A program made the translations under genes and the position numbers. Below are positions 35,040 to 44,614 of a stretch of 64,000 nt of DNA, in pieces. The number at the start of each line of letters is the position of its first letter. Within the stretch, counting starts at the first letter, position 1. This stretch comes from an uncultured Pelagibacteraceae bacterium (GTDB taxonomy: Bacteria; Pseudomonadota; Alphaproteobacteria; Pelagibacterales; Pelagibacteraceae), in contig CACJEN010000003.1 of assembly GCA_902592445.1 (NCBI GenBank), forward strand, positions 113,401 to 177,400, given 5' to 3'. The notes under the pieces are model-generated. The model saw only the letters and a list, made by a program, of their open reading frames with translations, had not been told where the DNA came from and searched no databases.

Positions 35040-35835
35040 AATGATTTTTTTTAAAATATTATTTTATATTTTCGTAATTTATTTTGGGGTCTCACTTGTA
35101 GTATATTTTTACCAAAGAAAATTACTTTATCATCCTGGCGAAAATAATTACTTAGATGAAGGACCACTTAATCATAAAATAGAAAAAGTATATATTCAGT
35201 CTGAAAATGAACTTGTAGCTTGGAGATTTGTGAAAAATAAAAATTTTAAAACTATTCTTTTTTTTCACGGAAATGCAGGAAAAATAGATAATAGAATTTA
35301 TAAACTTAATGAATTTTCTAAGTTAGATATTAATTATTTAATATTTGCTTATAGAGGTTTCAGTGGAAATAAGGGTAAACCAACTGAGCAAGGACTTTAT
35401 GAAGATGCAAGGGCTGTGAAGAAATGGCTTAATTTAAACGGTGTAGAGGACAATTCAATTATCTTATATGGAGAATCTCTTGGAACAGCAATTGCTGTAG
35501 ATCTTGCAAGCTCTAATAGTTTCTTTGGTTTAATATTGGAGTCACCATTTACTTCAATGGAAATCCTAGCTAAAAAATATTACCCATATTTACCAGCTAA
35601 ATTAATTTTAAAGGACAAATATAAGTCTATTGAAAAAATATCAAAAATAAATTCGCCCATTTTAATAATGCACGGTAGAGAAGATAAAATTGTTCCTTTT
35701 AGTATGGGTGAAGAAATGTACAAAAAATTTGATGGTGTTAAATACAATTTTTTCAGTGATAATGACGATCATATGATGAATTTTAATGAAAATTTGATAA
35801 ATACAATTAAAAAATTTATTTCCAGCTTAAATTAG
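35017..35835 (+). CDS. Membrane-anchored alpha/beta hydrolase (BEM46/ABHD13-like)
   Basis: A serine hydrolase with an N-terminal TM anchor (about 10-30). The catalytic elements are the oxyanion region LFFHGNAGKID, the nucleophile Ser in YGESLGTAIAV, the Asp in HGREDKIVPF and the His in DNDDHMMNF. RGFSGNKGKPTEQGL is characteristic of the BEM46 group. Three in-frame starts are possible (35017, 35023, 35041). The longest overlaps the EamA gene by 23 bp, while 35041 follows its stop directly. The substrate is unknown. Confidence 0.88.
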   Translation: MIMNKKHKMIFFKILFYIFVIYFGVSLVVYFYQRKLLYHPGENNYLDEGPLNHKIEKVYIQSENELVAWRFVKNKNFKTILFFHGNAGKIDNRIYKLNEFSKLDINYLIFAYRGFSGNKGKPTEQGLYEDARAVKKWLNLNGVEDNSIILYGESLGTAIAVDLASSNSFFGLILESPFTSMEILAKKYYPYLPAKLILKDKYKSIEKISKINSPILIMHGREDKIVPFSMGEEMYKKFDGVKYNFFSDNDDHMMNFNENLINTIKKFISSLN

Positions 35836-35883
35836 AACACAATTTAACCAAAGCATTATCTTTTTCTTTAATTAAAAATTATA

Positions 35884-36438
35884 ATGAAAAAAATTATAAT
35901 TTTTTTATTTTTTGTTTTTTTTAATAATGCTTATGCAGAAAAAATAAATAAATATTTTCATATTGGTCTAATGGAGTCTTATGACAAAAAATTCACTCTT
36001 TATTTTAAGACTAGAGAAAAGGCTATAATTGCAAAAGGAGAGTATAGAAATTATCTCAATGATTATCCCCAAGACCTTTATATTCATGACCATAAAACTA
36101 AGAAAGATTATCCTCTTATCTCTTATGAGTGGTTTCCAAATAGAGTTAAAAAAATCACAAACAATTTTGAATATCCAATGTTCCCTGAGGACTTTGCATA
36201 TTATTTGTTAAATGATAATGATACATTGATATTAGTTAGCGCATCAAAAAATTTTTTTAAAAATCTTAAATTCAGTATTTCAAACAAACATTTGTCTACT
36301 GCAAAATCAAATGGAAAATTAGAATTTATTGTTTCAAGTTTCGCAAAAAACTGTGGTTATAGAGATTTGAAAACAAACTTCGAATGTAATATTTATAAGC
36401 CACTGATTTCAAAAAACTTAATTACATCTTTTGAGTAA
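35884..36438 (+). CDS. Exported protein of unknown function
   Basis: A 184-residue protein with a clear signal peptide (about 1-18, cleavage near NAYA). The mature part is rich in Lys, Tyr and Asn, with no recognisable motif. Two cysteines near the C-terminus (NCGYRD and FECNIY) could form a disulfide in the periplasm. It is convergent with ftsY and overlaps its 3' end by 17 bp, so read-through could generate antisense RNA to ftsY. I do not recognise its family. Confidence 0.7.
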   Translation: MKKIIIFLFFVFFNNAYAEKINKYFHIGLMESYDKKFTLYFKTREKAIIAKGEYRNYLNDYPQDLYIHDHKTKKDYPLISYEWFPNRVKKITNNFEYPMFPEDFAYYLLNDNDTLILVSASKNFFKNLKFSISNKHLSTAKSNGKLEFIVSSFAKNCGYRDLKTNFECNIYKPLISKNLITSFE

Positions 36439-37339
36439 ATGCACTCGCGAATTGTTTTGCTTTAAAAACTTGCAAATCATCTTCTTTTTCACCTAAACCA
36501 AGTCCAACAATTGGTATTTTATATTTTTTTGAAAGTGCAATTAGAATTCCTCCTTTTGCAGTACCATCTAATTTTGTCATTATTAATCCTGAAACTGGAA
36601 TAATTTTATTAAATTCCTCTAATTGATTAATAATATTTTGACCTGATGTTGCATCTAAAACAAGTATTACCTCATGCGGTGCGCCGTCAGAACTTTTTTT
36701 AACTACATTTCCTATTTTTTTAAATTCTTCCATAAGATTTTTTTTATTCTGCAGTCTTCCAGCAGTGTCTATCAAAACTTGATTGATATTATTTTGCTTA
36801 GCATATTCAACAGCTTTAAATGCAACTGAGGCTGGATCAGAACCAGCGTTTGATTTTATAATCGTAGCCCCAACTCGATTTGACCACTCCTCTAGCTGTT
36901 CAATTGCTGCAGCTCTAAAAGTATCACATGCAGAAAATATAACTTTATTGTGATTTTCAATAAAAATTTTTCCAATTTTCCCAATCGTTGTGGTTTTGCC
37001 TACACCATTAACACCTGAAATTAAAATAATATTCAAATTCTCTTTTTTTTCAAAAAAGTTTTTTTTTTCGAGTGGTTCCATAAGATTGATAATATATTCT
37101 TCAAGTATTTTATTAACCTCATTTACAGCGTTATTTTTTGGATCAATTTTTTTTTGTGCTATTATTTCTTTTATTTCTGAAGAAGCATCAATTCCTACAT
37201 CTGAGCTAATTAAGAATTCCTCAATTTCATCTAATGTTTTGTCGTCTATTTCTTTTTTAATTATTATTTCTCTTAGACCAGAAGCAATATTATCGGCACT
37301 TTTTTTAAATCCGATTTTAAATTTTTCAAAAATTCCCAT
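36422..37339 (-). CDS. ftsY: Signal recognition particle receptor FtsY
   Basis: A 305-residue SRP receptor GTPase lacking the long acidic A domain of the E. coli protein, so it is a minimal NG-domain form typical of small genomes. The G motifs are ISGVNGVGKTTTIGKIG (P-loop), DTFRAAAIEQL, LIDTAGRLQNK and MTKLDGTAKGG. It docks ribosome-SRP complexes at the membrane. Its partner gene ffh is about 1 kb away on the other strand. It overlaps dapF by one base. Confidence 0.97.
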   Translation of the reverse strand: MGIFEKFKIGFKKSADNIASGLREIIIKKEIDDKTLDEIEEFLISSDVGIDASSEIKEIIAQKKIDPKNNAVNEVNKILEEYIINLMEPLEKKNFFEKKENLNIILISGVNGVGKTTTIGKIGKIFIENHNKVIFSACDTFRAAAIEQLEEWSNRVGATIIKSNAGSDPASVAFKAVEYAKQNNINQVLIDTAGRLQNKKNLMEEFKKIGNVVKKSSDGAPHEVILVLDATSGQNIINQLEEFNKIIPVSGLIMTKLDGTAKGGILIALSKKYKIPIVGLGLGEKEDDLQVFKAKQFASAFTQKM

Positions 37340-38163
37340 TAAAGTTTAATTGTTATTTTTTGTATCTCCGAAACAGCACCTTTCATATGTATAAACTTAT
37401 CTTGATCAATTTTTATTTGTAATCTTCCCAGTTTAAATTCTATTTCAGTGACTGTATTTTCCAATTCATCAATGTTAGCAGCAACAGCTGTTGCACATGC
37501 AGCTGTACCACAAGCTTTTGTTAGTCCAGCACCCCTCTCCCAAACCTTTATTTTTATATGTTTGTTACTTATTTTCTGAGCCAATGAAACATTGCATTTT
37601 TCTGGAAATATTTCATTATTCTCTATTTGTGGACCAATTTTTTTTAAGTCAAATAACTCAACATCATTTACAAAAAAAATTACATGGGGATTACCAACAT
37701 TGATACCTACACCTCCGGTGATTTTATTATTGTCAACATCTGAAATGGTTAATTCTAAATTTCTTGTATTCAATTCTCTATTAATCGGGATATCCTTCCA
37801 ATTCAGTTTTGGCTTTCCTATTATTGTTTCAACCTGTTTACTATCTAAAATTTTAGAATTAAGTATTTGATTATCAACATTTAAACTTATGTTTTTATTT
37901 TTCACCTCTTCTGAAATCAAATATGCAACACATCTTGTTCCATTACCACATGCTCCTGATGTACTCCCATCTGAATTATAAAATTGCATTGAAGCATTTG
38001 ATATAGTGCTATTTTTTATAAAAATTAATTGATCACATCCTAAAAAATTACGATCACAAATTTTTATAATTTGATCCTTTGTAAGACTTACTGATCTTTT
38101 TCTTTGATCAATAATGACAAAATCATTACCCAAACCGTCCATTTTAAAAGCATCAAATTCCAT
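37339..38163 (-). CDS. dapF: Diaminopimelate epimerase
   Basis: Cofactor-independent racemase converting LL- to meso-diaminopimelate for lysine and peptidoglycan synthesis. The 274-residue length is usual. The two catalytic cysteines are in SGACGNGTRC and KACGTAACAT. KMDGLGNDFVIID at the N-terminus is a hallmark. It is transcribed before ftsY and divergent from the structured leader of ffh. Confidence 0.97.
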   Translation of the reverse strand: MEFDAFKMDGLGNDFVIIDQRKRSVSLTKDQIIKICDRNFLGCDQLIFIKNSTISNASMQFYNSDGSTSGACGNGTRCVAYLISEEVKNKNISLNVDNQILNSKILDSKQVETIIGKPKLNWKDIPINRELNTRNLELTISDVDNNKITGGVGINVGNPHVIFFVNDVELFDLKKIGPQIENNEIFPEKCNVSLAQKISNKHIKIKVWERGAGLTKACGTAACATAVAANIDELENTVTEIEFKLGRLQIKIDQDKFIHMKGAVSEIQKITIKL

Positions 38164-38203
38164 AGATTAAATACTTAACTTATTTATTGACTTTTTGAAC
38201 CTC

Positions 38204-38210
38204 TATTATA
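38204..38210 (-). promoter_or_regulatory. Possible -10 element for dapF (minus strand)
   Basis: On the minus strand the bases 38210-38205 read TATAAT, a perfect -10 hexamer, about 40 bp before the dapF start. A weak -35-like TTTTGC is found 16 nt further upstream. On the plus strand the same bases read TATTAT and could serve ffh. Bidirectional use is possible. This is a visual match only. Confidence 0.3.
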
Positions 38211-38215
38211 GTTTA

Positions 38216-38322
38216 CCGGAGTTTCCGCAAAATACAGCAATTTGCGGTGTCTTTGGTAACAAAGAGATCGACACCAGTCAGCGAGGGTTCGCCCACTGGT
38301 GCGATACCTGCTGTGTGAAATT
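38216..38322 (+). ncRNA. Structured, pseudoknotted leader RNA of ffh
   Basis: Hairpin 1 pairs 38225-38231 with 38241-38247 (CCGCAAA/UUUGCGG). Hairpin 2 has UGUC UUUG closed by a GUAA tetraloop (38256-38259) with a 5-nt 3' bulge, ending near 38273. Hairpin 3 pairs ACCAGU (38273-38278) with ACUGGU (38295-38300), with inner GGG-UUCG-CCC and a 6-nt 5' bulge. The loop of hairpin 1 (38232-38239) is complementary over 8 pairs to 38309-38316, forming a pseudoknot 7-14 nt before the ffh ATG. GNRA and UUCG loops on the plus strand fix the orientation. The element is markedly GC-richer than its surroundings. It is not an SRP RNA. Confidence 0.6.
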
Positions 38323-39681
38323 ATGTTTGAAAATTTAACAAATAAATTTGAGGAAATTTTTTCCTCTTTAAAAAAAGCACCTTCTCTTGATGAAAAACAA
38401 GTAGATGAAGGATTGCGTGCTATTCGTCTTGCTTTATTAGAGGCTGATGTATCTCTAGATGTTGTAAAAGAATTCATAAACAGAGTTAAACCAAAAGCTC
38501 TAGGTAAGGAAATAGTAAGATCAACATCACCTGGGCAAATGGTTGTTAAAATTGTTTACGATGAACTTGTATCATTTTTAGGTGATAAAAATTCAGATAT
38601 TCTACTTAATGCTGTTCCACCTGTTCCTATTATGTTAGTGGGATTACAAGGATCAGGAAAAACTACCACCACTGCAAAGCTAGCTAAATTTCTAGAAAAA
38701 AATAATAAAAAAAAAGTAATGATGGTTAGTCTTGATGTGTACCGGCCAGCTGCACAAGAACAATTAAAATTACTTGGAGAACAAAATAATATAATTACTT
38801 TACCTGTTATTGAAGGTCAATTACCTGCAGACATTTGCAGACGAGCTTTAAGCGCAGCAAACTTGAATGGCTCCGAGGTAATCCTTTTTGATACAGCAGG
38901 AAGAACTCAAATAGATCTCCAAATGATGAGTGAAATTAAACAAATAGAGGGAATTATAAATCCTTCAGAAACTATATTAGTTGCAGATTCTTTAACAGGA
39001 CAAGTTGCTGCAAATGTGGCTAAAGAATTTAAAAGTACTGTAAATTTAACAGGTATAGTTCTTACCAGATCAGATGGTGACGGAAGAGGTGGTGCAGCAT
39101 TAAGTATGAAGTATGTTGCAGATGTTCCTATAAAATTTTTGGGAATTGGAGAGAAAATAGATAATTTTGAAATTTTTTATCCTGACAGAATAGCAAATAG
39201 AATTTTAGGAATGGGAGATATCGTTTCTCTTGTTGAAAAAGCTGCTGAAGATATAGATCAAGAAAATTTAAAAAAAACTGAAGAAAAATTAAAAAAAGGT
39301 CAATTTTCCTTAGAAGACTATTTATCACAATTACGACAAATGAAGAAAATGGGTGGGATTGAGGGTATTATGTCTTTTCTGCCAGGTGTTTCAAAAATTA
39401 AATCTCAAATGGATGAAGCAGGTGTTGACGAAAAAATAATTACCCAAAATGAAGCTGTAATTTTATCTATGACTAAAAAAGAAAGAGAAAATCCAAAGAT
39501 AATTGATGGATCTAGAAAGAAAAGAATTGCTAATGGCTCTGGTACTGACATTGCCACTATCAATAAATTGTTAAAACAATTTAAAATGATGTCTGAGATG
39601 ATGAAAAAGATGTCTAAAGGAAATATGAAAGGAATGGCGGACAAAGGAATACCACCAGAACTTTTTAATCAACTTAAATAA
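38323..39681 (+). CDS. ffh: Signal recognition particle protein Ffh
   Basis: The SRP54 GTPase, which recognises signal sequences on nascent chains. I chose ATG 38323 (452 residues, [13 protein letters not shown]). An in-frame ATG at 38299 would start inside the structured leader and adds unrelated residues. The G domain shows [35 protein letters not shown] and [12 protein letters not shown]. The C-terminal M domain is Met/Lys rich ([17 protein letters not shown]). It heads an operon with rpsP, trmD and rplS. Confidence 0.97.
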   Translation: MFENLTNKFEEIFSSLKKAPSLDEKQVDEGLRAIRLALLEADVSLDVVKEFINRVKPKALGKEIVRSTSPGQMVVKIVYDELVSFLGDKNSDILLNAVPPVPIMLVGLQGSGKTTTTAKLAKFLEKNNKKKVMMVSLDVYRPAAQEQLKLLGEQNNIITLPVIEGQLPADICRRALSAANLNGSEVILFDTAGRTQIDLQMMSEIKQIEGIINPSETILVADSLTGQVAANVAKEFKSTVNLTGIVLTRSDGDGRGGAALSMKYVADVPIKFLGIGEKIDNFEIFYPDRIANRILGMGDIVSLVEKAAEDIDQENLKKTEEKLKKGQFSLEDYLSQLRQMKKMGGIEGIMSFLPGVSKIKSQMDEAGVDEKIITQNEAVILSMTKKERENPKIIDGSRKKRIANGSGTDIATINKLLKQFKMMSEMMKKMSKGNMKGMADKGIPPELFNQLK

Positions 39682-39695
39682 AAAAAGGAGAAAAA

Positions 39696-40166
39696 ATGTT
39701 AAAAATGAGATTATCAATGGGTGGTACGAAAAAAAGACCTGTTTATAAAATTGTTGTTGCTGACAGCAGATTTCCAAGAGATGGAAGATTTATTGAAAAG
39801 CTAGGTTTCTTTAATCCGTTACTTCCAAAGGAAAAAAAAGAAAGAGTAGGACTAGACCAAGAGAGAATTAAATATTGGTTAAGTCAAGGAGCGCAACCAA
39901 CAACTAGAGTTGCCAGAATTCTTGGTGAGAACCAGATAATCGAAATGCCAGCCAACGGAAATAACCCTATTAAAGCAGTTCCTAAAAAAGAAAGAAACAA
40001 AAAAGATGGTGAAGGAGCGGAAGCAAAAAGTGAGACGAAATCAGATAATAATGCAGAAGCACCTAAAAAAGATGCTACAAGCGAAACACCAAAAAATGAA
40101 GATACCAAAGAAGCTCCTAAGGCTGAAGCTGCTCCAGAAGCTCCAAAGGGAGAAGAAAAAAAATAA
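39696..40166 (+). CDS. rpsP: 30S ribosomal protein S16 with long acidic/basic tail
   Basis: The core S16 domain occupies residues 1 to ~85 ([46 protein letters not shown]). About 70 extra residues follow, low in complexity and rich in Lys, Glu, Ala, Pro and Asn. Typical S16 is about 80-90 residues, so at 156 this one is nearly doubled. A strong AAAGGAG site precedes ATG 39696, and the next ATG (39705) is less well placed. It lies 14 bp after ffh and abuts trmD. Confidence 0.96.
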   Translation: MLKMRLSMGGTKKRPVYKIVVADSRFPRDGRFIEKLGFFNPLLPKEKKERVGLDQERIKYWLSQGAQPTTRVARILGENQIIEMPANGNNPIKAVPKKERNKKDGEGAEAKSETKSDNNAEAPKKDATSETPKNEDTKEAPKAEAAPEAPKGEEKK

Positions 40167-40862
40167 ATGTTTAAGTCTCGAGTATTCACTTTGTATCCAG
40201 ACTATTTTCCAGGCTACCTAGAAAAAGGTTTGTTTGGCAAAGCTATGAAGGAAAAAATTTGGAGTTTAGAAATTGTGGATATTAGAAATTATGCTGAGGA
40301 TAAGCACAAGACAGTTGATGATACACCGTATGGTGGTGGTGATGGTATGATAATGAAAGCAGATGTATTAGCAAGATCATTGGATAAAAATTTACCACAG
40401 GATGAAAAAATAATTTACCTAAGCCCAAAAGGAAAAATTTTTGATCATAATTGTGCAAAAAGATTTTCAGAATTTGAATCAATTAATTTTATATGTGGTC
40501 ATTTTGAGGGTATTGATCAAAGGATAATTGATAGCAGAAATATAGAGGAAATAAGTATTGGAGACTTTGTTTTGTCTGGAGGTGAGACAGCTGTATTTGT
40601 AGTTCTTGATGCGATTTTAAGATTTGTTCCTGGTGTTTTAGGCAATGTGAACTCATCTAAAAATGAAAGTTTCGAAAATGGTCTTTTGGAATATCCTCAA
40701 TATACTAAACCTCAAATTTTCGAGCAAAAAGGTGTACCAGAAGTGTTATTATCAGGAGATCATGCCAAAATTAAAGACTGGCGTTTATCACAATCTGAGG
40801 CTATAACACGCGTCCGAAGACCAGATTTGTGGGAAAAATATAAGAAAACTAAAAAAAACTAA
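40167..40862 (+). CDS. trmD: tRNA (guanine-N1)-methyltransferase TrmD
   Basis: Methylates G37 of tRNAs using SAM, preventing +1 frameshifting. The 231-residue protein shows the SPOUT knot motifs: [39 protein letters not shown], and [15 protein letters not shown]. The start immediately follows the rpsP stop and the stop is 1 nt before rplS. The rpsP-trmD-rplS order is the usual bacterial one. Confidence 0.97.
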   Translation: MFKSRVFTLYPDYFPGYLEKGLFGKAMKEKIWSLEIVDIRNYAEDKHKTVDDTPYGGGDGMIMKADVLARSLDKNLPQDEKIIYLSPKGKIFDHNCAKRFSEFESINFICGHFEGIDQRIIDSRNIEEISIGDFVLSGGETAVFVVLDAILRFVPGVLGNVNSSKNESFENGLLEYPQYTKPQIFEQKGVPEVLLSGDHAKIKDWRLSQSEAITRVRRPDLWEKYKKTKKN

Positions 40863-40863
40863 A

Positions 40864-41463
40864 ATGAAAAATATTGAAGAAATCAATCAATCCATTGTAA
40901 AAAAAATTGTTTCTGAGAGAAAACATCCTGATTTTTTTCCAGGAGATATAGTGAAGGTTGGGGTAAGAATTACTGAAGGTAAAAGAGACAGAATTCAGTA
41001 TTTTGAAGGAGTGTGTATTGCAAAAAAAAATAGAGATATAAACTCATCTTTTACTGTTAGAAAAATTTCATTTGGTGAAGGTGTTGAGAGAACATTTGCA
41101 TTGTACAGTCCAATTGTTGATACAATTAAAGTTGTAAGATCTGGAAAGGTAAGAAGAGCTAAACTTTATTATCTAAGGGATAGAACTGGTAAATCAGCAA
41201 GAATAGCTGAAAAGATTAAAAAGAAAATTGGAATTGATATAGAAACAAAAATTCAACAAGTAACTGAAGAAAATGTTTTGCCAGCAACAGATGAGAATTC
41301 AAAAGAAGTTCCAAAATCTGATGCAAGCTCTGATGAAGCTAAAAAAGAGGCAGTAGCAGAAGCTCCAAAAGAAGAAGTTAAAAAAGAGGCAGTAGCAGAA
41401 GCTCCAAAAGAACAAATTAAAAAAGAGGAGCAAAAACAAGAAAGTCCCACAGAGAAAAAATAA
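40864..41463 (+). CDS. rplS: 50S ribosomal protein L19 with repeat-containing C-terminal tail
   Basis: The core L19 domain spans residues ~1-115 ([64 protein letters not shown]). Roughly 80 more residues form a Lys/Glu/Ala-rich tail. Within it, a 13-residue unit [13 protein letters not shown] is followed by [13 protein letters not shown]. Normal L19 is about 115-130 residues. The tail resembles that of S16 in the same operon. Confidence 0.96.
   Translation: MKNIEEINQSIVKKIVSERKHPDFFPGDIVKVGVRITEGKRDRIQYFEGVCIAKKNRDINSSFTVRKISFGEGVERTFALYSPIVDTIKVVRSGKVRRAKLYYLRDRTGKSARIAEKIKKKIGIDIETKIQQVTEENVLPATDENSKEVPKSDASSDEAKKEAVAEAPKEEVKKEAVAEAPKEQIKKEEQKQESPTEKK
41341..41412 (+). repeat. Tandem 39-bp coding repeat in rplS tail
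   Basis: The 33-nt block from 41341 to 41373 recurs identically at 41380-41412, so the period is 39 bp (13 codons). It encodes the duplicated [11 protein letters not shown] unit in the L19 tail. Identity at the nucleotide level indicates a recent duplication by slippage or unequal exchange. It is intragenic and in frame. Confidence 0.9.
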
Positions 41464-41474
41464 TATTTTTCTAA

Positions 41475-42878
41475 ATGTCACAAACTATTTACGATAAAAT
41501 TTGGGAAGAGCATCTTGTTCATGAACAAGATGATGGTACATCTCTACTATTTGTCGACAGACATCTAATTCATGAGGTAACCAGTCCCCAAGCATTTGAG
41601 GGTCTTAGAAACACAAATAGGAAAGTAAGGCAACCTAGATTAACACTTGCGGTTGCAGATCATAATGTTCCAACTACAGATAGATCTAAAGGAATTACAG
41701 ACGAGGATTCGAGAATTCAGGTAGAAACTCTTGAGAAAAATTGTACGGAATTTGGTATCCAATTATTTGGAATGGATGATAAGCGACAAGGCATTGTTCA
41801 TATAATTGGTCCTGAACAAGGTTTTACCCAACCAGGAAACATAATTGTATGTGGTGATAGTCATACTGCTACACATGGTGCATTTGGTGCTTTAGCGTTT
41901 GGAATAGGTACTTCTGAAGTTGAACATGTACTGGCAACACAAACCTTAGTTCAAAAAAAATCTAAAAATTTTAGAATAAATGTAAATGGTAGTTTACCTT
42001 TAGGTGTGACATCAAAAGACGTAATTCTTCAAATAATTGGTAAAATTGGTACCGCAGGTGGAACAGGATATGTAATTGAGTATGCAGGAAATTTAATTTC
42101 AAGTTTAAGTGTCGAGCAAAGAATGACAATTTGCAATATGACCATAGAGGGAGGGGCAAGGGCTGGCCTTATCGAACCTGACACAAAAATTTTTAATTAT
42201 CTGAAGGGGAAACCAATGTCACCGAAAGGTGAAAGTTGGGACAAAGCTATTGAGTATTGGAGTAAATTGAAAACTGATAATAATGCTCACTTTGATAAAG
42301 AGATAACATTGGATGGCGCTGAAATAAAACCAATGGTTACATGGGGTACATCACCCCAAGACGTTGTTGAAATAGATGGCAAAGTTCCTAATCCTGATAA
42401 TGAAAATGATGAGGATAGAAAAAACTCAATTACAAGATCTTTAAATTATATGGGTTTAAAACCTAATACTAACATTAAAGATATTAAAATTGATAAAGTA
42501 TTTATAGGCAGCTGTACAAATGGAAGAATAGAAGACCTCAGAGATGCTGCTAAAATTTTAAAAGATAAAAAAATTGCATCACACGTTAATGCCATAATTG
42601 TGCCTGGCTCTGGATTAGTAAAAGAACAAGCAGAGCAAGAAGGTTTAGATAAAATTTTCAAGCAATCTGGTTTTGAGTGGAGAGAGCCGGGTTGTTCCAT
42701 GTGCCTTGCCATGAATGCCGATAAACTTAAGCCTGAAGAAAGGTGTGCCTCGACCTCAAATAGAAATTTTGAAGGAAGACAAGGAAGAGGTGGAAGAACT
42801 CATTTAGTTAGCCCAGGTATGGCAGCTGCTGCTGCAATATCTGGAAATTTGGATGATGTAAGAAAGTACGAAAATTAA
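41475..42878 (+). CDS. leuC: 3-isopropylmalate dehydratase large subunit
   Basis: The aconitase-family large subunit for leucine synthesis, 467 residues. The 4Fe-4S cysteines are visible in [16 protein letters not shown] and [13 protein letters not shown] (CxxC), and the N-terminal signature is [31 protein letters not shown] is the aconitase signature. It is followed by leuD with a one-base overlap. Confidence 0.97.
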   Translation: MSQTIYDKIWEEHLVHEQDDGTSLLFVDRHLIHEVTSPQAFEGLRNTNRKVRQPRLTLAVADHNVPTTDRSKGITDEDSRIQVETLEKNCTEFGIQLFGMDDKRQGIVHIIGPEQGFTQPGNIIVCGDSHTATHGAFGALAFGIGTSEVEHVLATQTLVQKKSKNFRINVNGSLPLGVTSKDVILQIIGKIGTAGGTGYVIEYAGNLISSLSVEQRMTICNMTIEGGARAGLIEPDTKIFNYLKGKPMSPKGESWDKAIEYWSKLKTDNNAHFDKEITLDGAEIKPMVTWGTSPQDVVEIDGKVPNPDNENDEDRKNSITRSLNYMGLKPNTNIKDIKIDKVFIGSCTNGRIEDLRDAAKILKDKKIASHVNAIIVPGSGLVKEQAEQEGLDKIFKQSGFEWREPGCSMCLAMNADKLKPEERCASTSNRNFEGRQGRGGRTHLVSPGMAAAAAISGNLDDVRKYEN

Positions 42879-43483
42879 TGAAAAAATTTGATACGTTAGA
42901 GAGTATACCCGCATATCTTCCAATAGTTAATATTGATACAGATATGATAATCCCAAAACAGTTTTTAAAAACAATTAAAAGGACTGGTTTAGGAAAAAAC
43001 CTTTTCTTTGAAATGAGATATGATGAAACTGGTAAAGAAATTGAAAATTTTATTCTTAATAATGAACCTTATACAAATTCTAAAATTTTAATAGCTGGTA
43101 AAAATTTTGGCTGCGGTTCATCAAGAGAACATGCACCATGGGCTTTATTAGATTTTGGTATTACTTGTGTAATTAGTTCAAGCTATGCTGATATATTTTA
43201 TAATAATTGTTTCAAAAATGGAATTTTACCAATCACCATCAGTGAAGAGCAAATAAAACAAATTTCAGAATATTCAAGCAGAAAGGAAAAAATTTTGATT
43301 GATCTTAAAGATCAAAAAATAGTTTTTGGTAACAATGAAATAAAATTTGAGTTAGATGAATTCAAAAAAAAATGTTTAATTGAGGGTTTAGATGACATTG
43401 CTTTATCTCTAGAGAAATCAGACAAAATTGACTCCTTTGAAAAAAAATTAAAGTCTTCAAAACCTTGGATTTTCAATGATTAA
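42878..43483 (+). CDS. leuD: 3-isopropylmalate dehydratase small subunit
   Basis: A 201-residue partner of LeuC that forms the swivel domain. Its features include [15 protein letters not shown], then the conserved [20 protein letters not shown] loop and a [19 protein letters not shown] segment. The length is normal. It overlaps leuC by one base and leuB by 8 bp, consistent with tight translational coupling in leuCDB. Confidence 0.97.
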   Translation: MKKFDTLESIPAYLPIVNIDTDMIIPKQFLKTIKRTGLGKNLFFEMRYDETGKEIENFILNNEPYTNSKILIAGKNFGCGSSREHAPWALLDFGITCVISSSYADIFYNNCFKNGILPITISEEQIKQISEYSSRKEKILIDLKDQKIVFGNNEIKFELDEFKKKCLIEGLDDIALSLEKSDKIDSFEKKLKSSKPWIFND

Positions 43484-44585
43484 AATTAAAAAAAGAAAAT
43501 TTCTGTTGCTTCCAGGTGATGGTATTGGTCCTGAAGTAATTGCTGAAGTCAAAAAAATTATAAATTGGTTTAACACAAACAAATCTTTAGACTTTGAAAT
43601 TGATGAAGATTTAGCTGGCGGGGCATCATATGATAAGCATGGTACTCCAATTACAGATGAAGTCTTTTATAAAGCGTTAGAGTGTGAGGCAGTTATTTTA
43701 GGAGCTGTAGGTGGTCCTAAATGGGATAATCTAGAATTTTCAAAAAAACCTGAAAGAGCTTTACTAAAATTAAGAAAGGAACTTAAACTTTTTGCAAATT
43801 TAAGACCTGCAATTTGCTTTAAGCAATTAGTTAATGCTTCTACTCTAAAGCCAGAAATAGTTTCTGGTCTAGACATCATGATTGTAAGAGAGCTGACCGG
43901 TGGAATTTACTTTGGAGAACCTCGAGGTATTAAACCAATAGATAATGGAGAGAGAAAAGGAATAAATACTCATACATATACAACGAGTGAAATAGAAAGA
44001 GTTGCAAAAGTAGCTTTTGATCTTGCTAGAAAACGAAAGAACAAAGTAACATCATGTGAAAAATCAAATGTTATGGAGGCAGGATTACTTTGGAAAGAAG
44101 ATGTTCAAGCTTTACATGATAGAGAATATAAAGATGTAGAATTAAGTCATATGTTAGCTGATAACTGTGCTATGCAATTACTTAGAAATCCTAAACAATT
44201 TGATGTTATTGTAACAGATAATTTATTTGGTGATATGCTTTCAGATGAAGCTTCGATGTTAACAGGATCTCTTGGATTATTACCTTCAGCATCACTCGGT
44301 GCAAAAAATAAAGATGGTGAAATGAGAGCAATGTATGAACCTATTCATGGTTCAGCTCCAGATATCGCTGGTAAAGGTCTTGCAAATCCTATTGCTACTA
44401 TATTAAGTTTTGCAATGGCATTAAGATATTCTCTTGATTTAGATAAAGAAGCTGATTTGTTAGAAAAATCAGTTCAGGACGTTTTAGACAAGGGTTTAAG
44501 AACAAAAGATATTATGTCTCAAGGCACTAAGGAAGTATCCACCTCACAAATGGGTGATGCAATTATTGCCTGTTTGCAAAATTAA
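43476..44585 (+). CDS. leuB: 3-isopropylmalate dehydrogenase
   Basis: Oxidatively decarboxylates 3-isopropylmalate with NAD, third step of leucine biosynthesis. The 369 residues contain [40 protein letters not shown] and the metal-binding [17 protein letters not shown], plus the NAD specificity segment [18 protein letters not shown]. The start overlaps leuD. leuA is not in the window. Confidence 0.97.
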   Translation: MIKIKKRKFLLLPGDGIGPEVIAEVKKIINWFNTNKSLDFEIDEDLAGGASYDKHGTPITDEVFYKALECEAVILGAVGGPKWDNLEFSKKPERALLKLRKELKLFANLRPAICFKQLVNASTLKPEIVSGLDIMIVRELTGGIYFGEPRGIKPIDNGERKGINTHTYTTSEIERVAKVAFDLARKRKNKVTSCEKSNVMEAGLLWKEDVQALHDREYKDVELSHMLADNCAMQLLRNPKQFDVIVTDNLFGDMLSDEASMLTGSLGLLPSASLGAKNKDGEMRAMYEPIHGSAPDIAGKGLANPIATILSFAMALRYSLDLDKEADLLEKSVQDVLDKGLRTKDIMSQGTKEVSTSQMGDAIIACLQN

Positions 44586-44614
44586 ATATTTTAATTTAAT
44601 TTGATAAAATAATT

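Noticed and set aside
38216..38322. 4.5S/SRP RNA gene in front of ffh
   Set aside because: The conserved core GGAAGGAAGCAGCC and its symmetric loop are absent on both strands, and the structure leads straight into the ffh start codon without a terminator.
38216..38322. tRNA or half-tRNA, because of a GGGTTCG segment
   Set aside because: No cloverleaf, anticodon arm or acceptor stem can be formed. The TTCG is the tetraloop of a GGG/CCC stem.
38184..38477. Antisense ORF covering the ffh leader and start
   Set aside because: Its translation has no family features and it lies over a highly conserved coding frame and the structured leader.
41341..41412. CRISPR-like or mobile repeat
   Set aside because: Two in-frame copies within rplS, coding for a repeated 13-residue unit, with no spacers or cas genes.
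44586..44614. SAM-V or other riboswitch before the dmd genes
   Set aside because: The gap is only 29 nt and AT-rich, too short for an aptamer.
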